Below are positions 37,463 through 45,574 of a stretch of DNA of 64,000 nucleotides, piece by piece (positions within the stretch are counted from its first letter, which is position 1; the number at the start of each line of letters is the position of its first letter). The stretch covers positions 9,903,001 to 9,967,000 of the forward strand of contig NZ_JACHMI010000001.1 of assembly GCF_014207985.1 (NCBI RefSeq). The letters run 5' to 3'. The position numbers were made by a program, and so were the translations under genes. The notes under the pieces were generated by a model, which saw only the letters and a list, made by a program, of their open reading frames with translations, ran no database searches and had not been told where the DNA came from. The DNA comes from Nonomuraea rubra (GTDB lineage Bacteria; Actinomycetota; Actinomycetes; Streptosporangiales; Streptosporangiaceae).

Positions 37463-38679
37463 ACCAGCAGGTCGCGGATGAGCGCGTCCGCCAGCAGCCG
37501 CCCCCGCAGGGTCAGCACCAGCCGCCCGCGCTTGAACGCCTCCGGCTCCAGCAGCCCGCGAGCCAGCGCGCCGGCCACGGTGGTGCGCGCGGCCGGGGCC
37601 ACATCGGCCAGCGGGTAGCCGGAGTCGAGCCGGAGCTCCAGCATCAGCCGCTCGGCGTCGCGGTCGTCCTGGCCGAGCACCTCGCGGGCATGGGCGGGCG
37701 AGGCGCCGGCGGCCAGCCGCTGGGCGTAGGCGGCGGGGTGCTTGACGTTCCACCAGCGGGTGCCGCCGACGTGGCTGTGGGCGCCGGGGCCGGCCGCCCA
37801 CCAGTCGCCGCCGGTCCAGTAGAGCAGGTTGTGCAGGCAGCGGGCCTCGTCGGAGACAGCCCAGTTGGACACCTCGTACCAGCGGAACCCGGCCTCGGCC
37901 AGCAGCTCGTCGGCGATCAGGTAGCGGTCGGCGGCCACGTCGTCGTCGGGCATGGGCAGCTCGCCGCGGCGGATGCGGGCCGCCAGCCTGGTGCCGTCCT
38001 CGACGATCAGCGAGTACGCCGACACGTGGTCGGGCCCCGCCTCGATCGCCGCGGTCAGGGAGGCCCGCCAGTCGTCGTCGGTCTCGCCCGGCGTGCTGTA
38101 GATCAGGTCGAGGTTGACGTGCTCGAACCCGGCCTGCCTGGCCTCGCGTACGGCCGCCGCGGCCCGGCCCGGCGTGTGCCGGCGGTCGAGCACCCGCAGC
38201 ACGTGCTCGCGCACGCTCTGCATGCCGAAGCTGATCCTGTTGAAGCCGCCGTGACGGAGTTTCTCCAGGTAGGAGGGGTCGACGGACTCGGGGTTGGCCT
38301 CCGTGGTGACCTCGGCCCCCGGCCGCAGGCCGAACTCCGAGCCGATCGCGGCCAGGATCCTCGCCAGGTCCTCCGGCGGCAGCAGCGTGGGTGTGCCGCC
38401 CCCGAAGAACACCGTCTCCACCGGCAGGTCCGCCTCGCCCAGGACGCGGCGCGCCAGCCGGATCTCCTCCACCACCGTGTCGGCGTAGTCGCGGTGCGAG
38501 GCGCCCGGCCCCAGCTCGGAGGCGGTGTAGGTGTTGAAGTCGCAGTAGCCGCAGCGGGTCACGCAGAACGGCACGTGCACGTAGAAGCCGAACGGGCGCT
38601 CGCCGAGGCCGCTCAGGGCGCTGTCGGGCAGCTCGCCCGAGATGGGCGCGGGATCGCCGTCAGGCAGGGTGGATGGCAC
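37459..38679 (-). CDS. hemW: Radical SAM heme chaperone HemW
   Basis: The 406-aa protein has the radical SAM cluster motif CVTRCGYCDF (C-x3-C-x2-C plus the following Phe-type residue), VHVPFC before it, ETVFFGGGTPTLLP, NPESVDPSYLEKLRHGGFNR split, ISFGMQSV, and the HemW C-terminal domain (NWAVSDEARCLHNLLYW, GPGAHSHV). HemW inserts heme into respiratory enzymes and is often misnamed coproporphyrinogen oxidase. GTG 38679 gives the usual PSTLPDGDP start; ATG 38703 is an alternative. Confidence 0.95.
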   Translation of the reverse strand: MPSTLPDGDPAPISGELPDSALSGLGERPFGFYVHVPFCVTRCGYCDFNTYTASELGPGASHRDYADTVVEEIRLARRVLGEADLPVETVFFGGGTPTLLPPEDLARILAAIGSEFGLRPGAEVTTEANPESVDPSYLEKLRHGGFNRISFGMQSVREHVLRVLDRRHTPGRAAAAVREARQAGFEHVNLDLIYSTPGETDDDWRASLTAAIEAGPDHVSAYSLIVEDGTRLAARIRRGELPMPDDDVAADRYLIADELLAEAGFRWYEVSNWAVSDEARCLHNLLYWTGGDWWAAGPGAHSHVGGTRWWNVKHPAAYAQRLAAGASPAHAREVLGQDDRDAERLMLELRLDSGYPLADVAPAARTTVAGALARGLLEPEAFKRGRLVLTLRGRLLADALIRDLLV

Positions 38680-38763
38680 GCTTCCAGTTTGCCCGGCTCC
38701 CAAGGGTGCTCCAATCCACCCACAAGTCCAGCGGGTTCCACTGAAGGCCTACCGGCCACAAAC

Positions 38764-39613
38764 GCGGTGCAGGTCGATCGCTGGTCCGCGCAGCACGAGC
38801 TGATGGTGGTGGCGGCGGGCAGGCGGTCGGTGACCGAGCCGTTCCCGCGCGATGCCGGGCGTTCCCCGTACGACCGGCCGCAGCGCCTCCTGGCCGCCGG
38901 GCTGTATCGGGGGCTCGACCTCGGGACGCTCTTCTCGTACAACATCTCCGGCGGCGCGGGAGAGATCTTCTGCGCGCCGATGATGACGCGCGAGGCCATC
39001 GTGCCGGCCCTGCTCGTCGAGGCGATCCCGGGCGGGCCGCTGGAGCCGGTCACCCGCGTGCCGTGGCACGAGGTCGGCGCCACGCTGCTCGGGCTGCTGC
39101 GCGAGCACGCGCCGCGCCTGGCCGAGGTGGCGGATCCGGCGGCGTTCGAACTGCTCGGGCCGGACGACCTGCTGCAGGGCGCGGTCACCCCGACCGTACG
39201 GCGGCCGGTGGCGGAGCTGCCGAGCGGGCGGATCGCGCTGGCCGTCGGCGACGCCTGGATCGTCAACGACCCGATCACCGGCCAGGGCGCGAACCTGGGC
39301 TCCAGATGCGCGTGGATCGCTGCCGAGGCCATCGCGGCGGGCGGCCCGTACGACGCCGCCTTCGCCAGGGCCACGGCGGATCGGATGTGGGAGGCCCGGC
39401 AGGCCGGTCACCGACTGGACGAACGCGTTCCTGCAGCCGCCGCCCGAGCACGTCGTGAAGCTGCTCGTGGCCGCCGCCGGCAGGCAGGACGTCGCCGATC
39501 TGGTGTTGTCGCTGTTCTCCGATCCGCCGTACGCGTGGAGGTTGCTGTCGAGCCCCGAGGAGATCGCCCGGATCGTTGACGGGGGCGGGCAGCCGCTCTA
39601 CGATCGCGACTAA
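38764..39613 (+). pseudogene. Styrene/indole monooxygenase (StyA-like) FAD-binding protein, truncated and frameshifted
   Basis: The frame from about 38764 reads HELMVVAAGRRSVTEPFPRD, SPYDRPQRLLAAGLYRGLDL split, SYNISGGAGEIFC, GDAWIVNDPITGQGANLGSR, GGPYDAAFARATADRMWE, as in the middle and C-terminal part of StyA-type flavoprotein monooxygenases. The N-terminal GxGxxG FAD-binding segment, about 140 residues, is absent. After MWEAR (39391-39404) the family sequence continues one base out of frame: PVTDWTNAFLQPPPEHVVKL to LYDRD and TAA at 39611-39613. A single +1 shift explains this. The gene is a remnant; its 3' end holds the chitinase promoter. Confidence 0.85.
39576..39604 (+). promoter_or_regulatory. 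Promoter of the GH18 chitinase gene
   Basis: TTGACG (39576-39581) and TACGAT (39599-39604) are separated by exactly 17 nt. The predicted start site near 39611 falls just before the palindrome at 39614. The promoter lies inside the last codons of the monooxygenase remnant. Confidence 0.7.
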
Positions 39614-39636
39614 TTTATAGGAAAGTTTCCTATAAA
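39614..39636. promoter_or_regulatory. Perfect 11+1+11 palindrome, chitinase operator
   Basis: TTTATAGGAAA-G-TTTCCTATAAA is a perfect 23-bp inverted repeat, 23 nt before the chitinase GTG and just downstream of the predicted transcription start. AGGAAA/TTTCCT palindromes recur, as I recall, before polysaccharide-degrading genes in actinobacteria. The position suits a roadblock repressor released by chitin-derived sugars; the protein is not in this window. Confidence 0.75.
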
Positions 39637-39659
39637 TGTGCGCGTTCCGGGAGCCGCTC

Positions 39660-40907
39660 GTGAAGAAGAAGATCCTGATCGCACTGTCGCTCTTACTCGG
39701 CCTCACCGCGTTCGCCGTGCCCGCCGAGGCCCGCACCGGCTTCAAGCGGGTCGCGTACTTCATCCAGTGGGGCGTCTACGGCCGCGACTACCACGTCAAG
39801 GACGTGGACGTCACCGGTGCCGCGGCCAAGCTCACGCACCTCAACTACGCGTTCGGGTTCGTCAACGCGGAGGGCGGCTGCTACTCCTCCGACCCGTGGG
39901 CCGACTGGCAGCGCCCGGTGCCGGCGGAGCAGAGCGTGGACGGGGTCGCCGACGCGCCGGGGCAGGCGCTCAACGGCAACCTCAACCAGCTCCGCAAGCT
40001 CAAGGCCAAGCACCCCGGCCTCAAGGTGATGATCTCGCTGGGCGGCTGGACCGGCTCCAAGTACTTCTCCGACGCCGTCCTCACCCCCGAGTCCCGGGCC
40101 GCGCTAGCTAGCTCCTGCATCGACCTGTGGCTGCGCGGCAACCTGCCGGGCCTGGAGCCGGGTGCGGGCGCGGGCGTGTTCGACGGGATCGACCTGGACT
40201 GGGAGTGGCCGGGCTCGTCCGGGGCCGAGGGCAACGTCATCCGGCCCGAGGACAAGCGGAACTTCACGCTGTTCGTGCGCGAGCTGCGCGCGCAACTGCG
40301 GGCCTTCTCCTCCTCGGCGCAGCTCACCGCGTTTCTCCCGGCCGCCGCCGCCAAGATCGACGCCGGGTTCGAGGTACGGGACGTCTTCAGGCAGCTCGAC
40401 TTCGCCACCGTGCAGGGCTACGACCTGCACGGCACGTGGGAGCCGCAGACCGGGCACAACGGCAACCTCTTCACCGACCGCCGCGACCCGAACCCGGTCC
40501 GCTACAGCGTGGACCAGACCGTGCGCGACTACCTCTCGCGCGGCGCGCCCGCCCGCAAGCTCGTGGTCGGCGTGCCCGCGTACGGCCAGGGCTGGACGGG
40601 CGTGACCGGCGGCGGGGACGGCCTCTACAAGCCGGCCACGGGCCCCGCGCCCGGTAAGTGGGCGCCGGGGGCCGAGGACTACAAGGACCTGGTGTCCAAG
40701 CCCGGGAAGCGGTACCGCGACCTGCGGACCGGCGCCATGTGGTTGTACGACGGGAACGAGTTCTGGTCGTACGACGATCCGGCGGTGCTGGTGCAGAAGG
40801 CGGCCTACATCCGGCTCAAGGGGCTCGGCGGCTCCATGATGTGGTCGATCGACCAGGACGACGCCAAGGCCTCACTCACCTCGGCGCTGTACTCGATCCT
40901 GCGCTGA
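39660..40907 (+). CDS. Secreted GH18 chitinase
   Basis: The 415-aa protein has an N-terminal signal peptide (KKKILIALSLLLGLTAFAVP, cleavage after AEA) and a full GH18 barrel: RVAYFIQWGVYGR, SLGGWTGSKYFS, the catalytic DGIDLDWEWP (D-x-x-D-x-D-x-E), YDLHGTWEPQTGHN, GVPAYGQGW and a final GSMMWSIDQDD. There is no carbohydrate-binding module. It hydrolyses chitin to soluble oligomers. GTG 39660 follows GGGAG and gives a normal signal peptide; ATG 39636 lies inside the palindrome. Confidence 0.95.
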   Translation: MKKKILIALSLLLGLTAFAVPAEARTGFKRVAYFIQWGVYGRDYHVKDVDVTGAAAKLTHLNYAFGFVNAEGGCYSSDPWADWQRPVPAEQSVDGVADAPGQALNGNLNQLRKLKAKHPGLKVMISLGGWTGSKYFSDAVLTPESRAALASSCIDLWLRGNLPGLEPGAGAGVFDGIDLDWEWPGSSGAEGNVIRPEDKRNFTLFVRELRAQLRAFSSSAQLTAFLPAAAAKIDAGFEVRDVFRQLDFATVQGYDLHGTWEPQTGHNGNLFTDRRDPNPVRYSVDQTVRDYLSRGAPARKLVVGVPAYGQGWTGVTGGGDGLYKPATGPAPGKWAPGAEDYKDLVSKPGKRYRDLRTGAMWLYDGNEFWSYDDPAVLVQKAAYIRLKGLGGSMMWSIDQDDAKASLTSALYSILR

Positions 40908-40915
40908 CCACCTGT

Positions 40916-40951
40916 GGCCGGGCGCGGCGCATCCCACCCGCCCGGCCACTC
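40916..40951. terminator. Shared hairpin between convergent chitinase and MOSC genes
   Basis: An 11-bp perfect stem GTGGCCGGGCG / CGCCCGGCCAC (40916-40926 with 40941-40951) with a 14-nt loop, 9 nt after the chitinase stop and 16 nt after the MOSC stop on the other strand. No T-tract, as often in GC-rich actinobacteria. Confidence 0.65.
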
Positions 40952-40967
40952 GGTCGAACGCCCCGCC

Positions 40968-41591
40968 TCAGCCGAAGACCCGCTCGGCCATCGCATCCCA
41001 TTTGGCGTCATGTCCGGGCACGTCCAGGATGCGGCGCAGCGCGTCCCGGTCCCCGTTGCGGGCCCTGAACCAGTCGGCGACGCTCACGCCCACCTCGGGC
41101 CGCGAGACGACCTCCACCTCGTCCCCCGCCCCCAGCTCGCCGAGCTCGACCACCCTCAGGTACGCCCCCGGCCGCTCCGCGTGCGTGAACCGCTTGACCC
41201 AGCCGGGCTCGTCCATCCAGTTGCGGAACACCACACACGGCGTCCTCGGCTTGGTCACCTCCAGCAGGGCGCTGCCCACCCGCCACCGCTCGCCGACCAG
41301 CGCGCCGTTGACGTCGATCCCCGAAGTGGTCAGGTTCTCCCCGAACCGGCCGTCACGCAGTTCCCTCCCCAGCTCCCGCTCCCACCAGTCGTAGTCCTCC
41401 CTGGCATAGGAGTAGACGGCGGAATCCGGCGACCCGTGGTGCTTCCGGTCGGCCCGCTCGTCTCCGTCCAGCCCGTTGGCCCGCACGGCGACCCGATGCC
41501 CCACCGCACGCTTGTCGATCGCCGTACGTTTCAGGCTCCCCGCCCACTCGGCGTCGCACGCGGTACCCACGTTCACGGAGAGAATGCGCAT
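40968..41591 (-). CDS. MOSC domain protein (YiiM-like)
   Basis: The 207-aa protein is a stand-alone MOSC domain: RILSVNVGT, RANGLDGDERADRKHHG split, ERELGRELRDGRFGENLTTSG split, and the conserved Cys in TKPRTPCVVF. YiiM-type proteins transfer sulfur with molybdenum cofactor to reduce N-hydroxylated compounds such as 6-hydroxylaminopurine. ATG 41591 is chosen over an upstream extension without likeness. Confidence 0.92.
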   Translation of the reverse strand: MRILSVNVGTACDAEWAGSLKRTAIDKRAVGHRVAVRANGLDGDERADRKHHGSPDSAVYSYAREDYDWWERELGRELRDGRFGENLTTSGIDVNGALVGERWRVGSALLEVTKPRTPCVVFRNWMDEPGWVKRFTHAERPGAYLRVVELGELGAGDEVEVVSRPEVGVSVADWFRARNGDRDALRRILDVPGHDAKWDAMAERVFG

Positions 41592-41752
41592 AAATGGGAC
41601 GATAACCGAACATTCTTTACAGAAGCGAACCGATATCGAGAGGCTCCCCCATCTCCACCCCAGGGTGGAGAATCCACACACTGGTGGACATTTCACCACC
41701 TCAACCCGCAGGCCGATCCAGTACGGCGACCGTCTCCCTACGGTCGAGCCCC

Positions 41753-42241
41753 GTGGAAACTCTGCAAACCTCCCTTCTCGTCCTCCTTGCCGTCGCGTTC
41801 GTCATCTATCGGCAACTCCGCACCCGCCCCGCCGAAGGGACCTGGACCCTCTACACGGCCGCCGCCATGGTGCTGCTCGGCCTCGTCACGGGCGGCCTCT
41901 TCGACCCCGATCACCTCGCCCTCAGCGTGGTCCTCTTCGCCGTGGAGGCCGTGGCCGCCCTGGCGCTCGGCGCCTGGCGCGCCCGAACCGTACGCATCTG
42001 GGTCGACTCCGCCGGCGTCGCCTGGTCGAAGGCCACGGGCTGGACCCTGCTGGCATGGCTGGCCTCGGTGGCGGCCCGCGCCGGCCTCTACTTCGCCGGC
42101 GCCGCCGCCGGCCTGACCGTCTCCGCCGGCAGCGTCCTGCTGTTCCTCGGCCTCACGATCGGCATCCAGTCGTACCTCGTCGCCCGCAGGGGCCGTGCGC
42201 TTACCGGCGCCGGCAGGCAACCGGATACTTTCGTGGAGTGA
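41753..42241 (+). CDS. Small membrane protein (DUF1453/CcdC-like)
   Basis: The 162-aa protein has about four to five helices and the segment YRQLRTRPAEGTWTLYTAA near the N-terminus, which resembles DUF1453/CcdC-like membrane proteins. GTG 41753 is preceded at 8 nt by TACGGT, suggesting a leaderless transcript. Its stop shares a base with the kinase ATG (TGATG), so it belongs to the two-component operon, perhaps as a sensing partner. Confidence 0.78.
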   Translation: METLQTSLLVLLAVAFVIYRQLRTRPAEGTWTLYTAAAMVLLGLVTGGLFDPDHLALSVVLFAVEAVAALALGAWRARTVRIWVDSAGVAWSKATGWTLLAWLASVAARAGLYFAGAAAGLTVSAGSVLLFLGLTIGIQSYLVARRGRALTGAGRQPDTFVE

Positions 42242-43551
42242 TGCGTGGCCTGCCCAGATTCGTTCCCCATGCCCTGCGGCTGGGAGTGGTCGTGCTGCTG
42301 GTCGTGACCCAGGTGCGGGCCACCCCCGCACCCGGCCTCACCGGCGCCGCCCTGGCTGTCACCATCCTCACCGTCGCGCTGTCCCTCGCCCTGCTCGTCC
42401 CCCTGCTCCCGCCGCTCCGTAAGAGGCCGCCGGGCTCCGGCAGCGGAACCGCGCACCCGCACTCCCCCGGCGGGGCCACCCCGCGCCGGGGGACCGCCTG
42501 GTGGAAGGGGATCGGGGCGCTGGGCAGGGTGCCGCAGCCCGTCATGCTGATCTCCCTCGGGCCGGCGGTGGTCCTGTCCATCGCTCTCAACTCGATCACG
42601 CGCAGCGGGGTGACGATCGGCATCCTGCTCGTCTGCGTCAGCCTGGCGGTGAGCCGCCTGCCGTTGCGGCAGGCGAGCGCCGTCGGGCTCCTGGCCGTCG
42701 CGGGGCTCGTCGTGGCGGGCGAGCTCGCCGGCGGCCCCGCCGACGTCCTCCCTCTCGTCCTCAGCGTCTGCCTGATCTTCCTGATCACGTACGCGGCGAA
42801 GCAACGCAAGGCCGCCAGGGCCGCCGAGGCGAGGGAGGCCGTGCTGGCGGAGCGGGCCAGGATCGCCAGGGAGATCCACGACATCCTCGCCCACTCGCTC
42901 TCCGCCCAGCTCGTCCACCTGGAGGGCGCCAAGCTGCTGCTGCGCGCCGAACGTACGGCCGAGGCCCTCGACCGCGTCACCCACGCCCGCAACCTGGCCA
43001 AGTCGGGCCTGGAGGAGGCCAGACGCGCGGTCTCGGCCCTCCGCGAGGACCCGCCCGCCCTCCCCGTGGCCCTCCGCACGCTCGCCGCCGACTTCGAGAC
43101 CACCACCCACCAGCCCTGCACGCTCCGCATTTCGGGCCCCGAGCAGCGCCTAACCCCGGAAACGGAGCTCGCCCTCCTGCGCACCGCCCAGGAGGCCCTC
43201 ACGAACATCCGCCGCCACGCCCCCGGCAGCCCCGCCCATGTCGCCCTGACCTTCACCCCCGGCCACTGCGACCTACGCATCACGAACCCCACCATCCGCG
43301 TGGATGACACCTCTGGAGACCTTCACGACCTCGATGGCATGTCCGGGCACGCTCCCGACCTCACGGACACGTCGTCGGCCGCTCGCGACCTCACGGACAC
43401 GCGGGCAGACACTCACGGCCTCAAGGGCGCGGCTGGTGGCGGATACGGCCTCATGGGGATGCGGGAACGCGCCGAACTCCTCGGTGGCACGCTGACCGCC
43501 GGAGAGCGGGACGACGGCGGCTTCCTCGTCCATCTGAGGGTCCCGGCATGA
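42241..43551 (+). CDS. DesK/NarL-type sensor histidine kinase with repeat insertion in the ATPase domain
   Basis: The 436-aa protein has an N-terminal membrane region (about five helices), a HisKA_3 dimerisation segment with phospho-His in AREIHDILAHSLSAQ, and a HATPase domain (N box EALTNIRRHAPGSPA; G box GGGYGLMGMRERAELLGGTL). Between these, about 46 residues rich in Asp, Thr and Ser (43297-43434, DLTDT repeats) replace the normally short loop. The ATG shares a base with the upstream stop. It presumably phosphorylates the regulator at 43682. Confidence 0.93.
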   Translation: MRGLPRFVPHALRLGVVVLLVVTQVRATPAPGLTGAALAVTILTVALSLALLVPLLPPLRKRPPGSGSGTAHPHSPGGATPRRGTAWWKGIGALGRVPQPVMLISLGPAVVLSIALNSITRSGVTIGILLVCVSLAVSRLPLRQASAVGLLAVAGLVVAGELAGGPADVLPLVLSVCLIFLITYAAKQRKAARAAEAREAVLAERARIAREIHDILAHSLSAQLVHLEGAKLLLRAERTAEALDRVTHARNLAKSGLEEARRAVSALREDPPALPVALRTLAADFETTTHQPCTLRISGPEQRLTPETELALLRTAQEALTNIRRHAPGSPAHVALTFTPGHCDLRITNPTIRVDDTSGDLHDLDGMSGHAPDLTDTSSAARDLTDTRADTHGLKGAAGGGYGLMGMRERAELLGGTLTAGERDDGGFLVHLRVPA

Positions 43552-43685
43552 CCCCGCACCCGCCGGCCGCATACCCGGGAACAGGCCGCACACCACCGCA
43601 CCACGCCGGCCGCGAGCCGTCGGTGACGCCTTCCCGCATGAACAGCGGCGAGGCCCGCTCGAAGCCCAGGAGGTTGCCCGGATGA
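43548..43685 (+). CDS. Possible 45-aa ORF coupling the histidine kinase and response regulator
   Basis: An ORF with ATG overlapping the kinase stop (ATGA at 43548-43551) runs 45 codons and ends in a TGA that overlaps the regulator's ATG (43682-43685). Its protein (MTPHPPAAYPGTGRTPPHHA...) is Pro/Arg-rich and matches nothing I know. Third codon positions are mostly G or C. It may simply carry ribosomes across the gap between the two genes. Confidence 0.3.
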   Translation: MTPHPPAAYPGTGRTPPHHAGREPSVTPSRMNSGEARSKPRRLPG

Positions 43686-44419
43686 CCAGGGTGGTCGTGG
43701 TGGATGACCAGGCCGTGGTGCGTGAGGGGCTGGTGCTGCTGCTCGGCCTGCTGCCGGGGATCGAGGTGGTCGGCTCGGCGGGCGACGGGGAGGCGGCGCT
43801 GCGCGTGGTCGAGGCCGAGCGGCCGGACGTGGTGCTCATGGACCTGCGCATGCCCCGCATGGACGGCGTGGAGGCCACCGCCCGCATCCGCGCCGCGTAC
43901 CCGGGCACCCAGGTCGTCGTGCTCACCACGTACTCGGACGACGAGTCGGTCCTCGCCGCACTGCGCGCGGGCGCGCGCGGCTTCCTCACCAAGGACGCCG
44001 ACGCCGACGACCTCGCCTCGGCCGTGGCCACGGTGATGCGCGGTGACGCCCAGCTCGACCCCACGGTGCAACGCCTCCTCCTCGACACCATGCCCCCTCC
44101 ACCCCCGCCGGCGCCCGCTCAGCCGGCCCCGCCCCACACCCAGCACCGCGAGCCCGCCAGGCGCGACCAGCCGCCCGCCGGGCTTCACCGGCCGGCCGGC
44201 GGCGACAGCCGGTCACCCGACGGTCTGACCCCGCGTGAGACCGAGGTGCTGCGCCTGATCGCCGAGGGCCTGTCGAACGCGGAGATCGCCACCCGCCTCT
44301 ACATCACCGAGGCGACCGTCAAGACCCACATCAACAACCTCTTCGCCAAGGCGCACCTGCGTGACCGCGCCCAGGCCGTCACCTACGCCTATCGTCACGG
44401 CCTGGCGCACCCCGGTTGA
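43682..44419 (+). CDS. NarL/LuxR-family response regulator
   Basis: The 245-aa protein has a receiver domain (VVVDDQAVVREG, phospho-Asp in LMDLRMPRMDGVEA, LTTY, FLTKDA) and a LuxR-type helix-turn-helix (LTPRETEVLRLIAEGLSNAE, ATVKTHINNLF). A 45-residue Pro/His-rich linker joins them, longer than usual. AGGAGG stands 8 nt before the ATG. Cognate kinase is at 42241; the likely targets are the ABC genes just downstream, by position only. Confidence 0.94.
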   Translation: MTRVVVVDDQAVVREGLVLLLGLLPGIEVVGSAGDGEAALRVVEAERPDVVLMDLRMPRMDGVEATARIRAAYPGTQVVVLTTYSDDESVLAALRAGARGFLTKDADADDLASAVATVMRGDAQLDPTVQRLLLDTMPPPPPPAPAQPAPPHTQHREPARRDQPPAGLHRPAGGDSRSPDGLTPRETEVLRLIAEGLSNAEIATRLYITEATVKTHINNLFAKAHLRDRAQAVTYAYRHGLAHPG

Positions 44420-44696
44420 GCTGCGACTCCTCATCGAAGCCCGCGAGCTGTAACAACGTCTCCAGCGCCGCCTGCCGGGCCTCCTCCACCGAGCTCCCGC
44501 GCTCGCCGAAACACTCGGCCGCCACGTCGAGCAGCGCCGTCACGACGGCCGCGTCGGGGTAGGGCACATCCACCAGGACGGTGCCGTCGGCCCCCTCCTC
44601 CCCTTCCTCCAAGTGGCGCCTCAGCAACCGCCGAGTCTCCTCAGCCACAGCCACCCCCAGCACCGCGGCACGCTCGAATCGCTCAGAAGCAATCAC
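44379..44696 (-). CDS. Small protein of unknown function
   Basis: The 105-aa ORF begins at GTG 44696 with GGAGG 5-6 nt upstream. It reads ERFERAAVLGVAVAEETRRL, LRRHLEEGEEGADGTVLVDV, AALETLLQLAGFDEESQLNR, an acidic helical protein with coding-like composition. Its last 41 bp overlap the convergent response-regulator gene, and the overlapped C-terminus (RGAPGRDDRRR) looks unselected. Divergent from the ABC ATPase gene. Confidence 0.6.
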   Translation of the reverse strand: MIASERFERAAVLGVAVAEETRRLLRRHLEEGEEGADGTVLVDVPYPDAAVVTALLDVAAECFGERGSSVEEARQAALETLLQLAGFDEESQLNRGAPGRDDRRR

Positions 44697-44826
44697 GTCA
44701 CCCTCCAGTCGCACAGGTGTTCGGGTATAGAAGGTAGACGGTGGCACCGACAGAATCCCTTGCGCCGTCGGGCATGCAGGCTCGGCGGGGTACGCGTTCA
44801 CGGCCGGCCGCGGATACGCTCGAACG

Positions 44827-45450
44827 GTGTACGACTCGATCATCGACGTTGACGCCCTCACCGTGGAGCTCGGCGGCAACCCCGTGCTCCGGGACCTCGA
44901 CCTGACCGTGGCGCCGGGTGAGATCGTGGCCGTGGTCGGCCCGAACGGCTCGGGCAAGTCCACCCTGCTGCGCTGCCTGGCCGGTCTGCAGCCAGTGACC
45001 TCCGGCGAGGTACGCGTGTTCGGGCGGCCCCCGGCCGACGACGCCGGGTTCTGGGGCCGCGTGGCGCTGCTGGGCGACGAGCCGGCCTGGTACCCGGGGC
45101 TCACGGCACGCGAGCATCTGGAACTGATGGGAGCCGTGCACACCGAGGCCAGGATGACGGTGGACGCGGCGCTGGAGCTGTTCGCGCTGGAGGAGCGGGC
45201 GGACGCGCCGCCGCTGAACCTGTCCACGGGTCAGCGCCAGCGCCTCTCCCTGGCCGCCACGCTGCTGCGACCGAGCACGCTGCTCCTGCTCGACGAGCCG
45301 GAACGCGGCCTGGACCAGGACTTCCGCGCCGCACTCGCGGGCCTCCTCACCGAGTACGCCGACGAGGGCGGCACCGTCGTCATGGCCACCCACGACCAGG
45401 ACCTGGCCACGACCGGCCGCCAGGTCACCCCTTCAGGGGTGACCGCATGA
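44827..45450 (+). CDS. ABC transporter ATP-binding protein
   Basis: The 207-aa ATPase has Walker A GPNGSGKST, a signature LSTGQRQRLSLAATLL, Walker B LLLLDEPERGLD and the switch His in ATHDQ. GTG 44827 lies 6 nt after TACGCT, so the message may be leaderless. The partner is the DUF6297 membrane protein at 45575. The last codons contain a perfect 9-bp hairpin before the downstream repeat cassette. Confidence 0.92.
   Translation: MYDSIIDVDALTVELGGNPVLRDLDLTVAPGEIVAVVGPNGSGKSTLLRCLAGLQPVTSGEVRVFGRPPADDAGFWGRVALLGDEPAWYPGLTAREHLELMGAVHTEARMTVDAALELFALEERADAPPLNLSTGQRQRLSLAATLLRPSTLLLLDEPERGLDQDFRAALAGLLTEYADEGGTVVMATHDQDLATTGRQVTPSGVTA
45423..45444 (+). promoter_or_regulatory. Perfect 9-bp hairpin at the end of the ABC ATPase gene
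   Basis: GGTCACCCC (45423-45431) and GGGGTGACC (45436-45444) flank a TTCA loop, ending 2 nt before ATG 45447. No T-tract follows, so it is more likely an mRNA stability or translational element than a terminator. Confidence 0.6.
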
Positions 45451-45574
45451 GCCGCGCGCGGAACGCGTGGAGGCCGCCGCATGAGCCGGGCGCGGGTCGT
45501 ACAGCCGGGTCGCCAGGAGGTGACCGGATGAGCCGGGCGCGGGTCGCACGGCCGGAGCGTCTGGAGGTGGCCGG
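45447..45574 (+). repeat. Tandem start-codon cassette (three units) between ABC ATPase and DUF6297 genes
   Basis: Three units each begin ATGAGCCG and end with a GGAGG-like site and the next ATG: 45447-45480 (34 bp), 45481-45527 (47 bp), 45528-45574 (47 bp); the real gene starts at the fourth ATG, 45575. ATG 45481 opens a 16-codon ORF ending in TGA across ATG 45528, which opens another 16-codon ORF ending across ATG 45575. ATG 45447 overlaps the ATPase stop and reads 43 codons to the same TGA at 45576. Confidence 0.85.
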
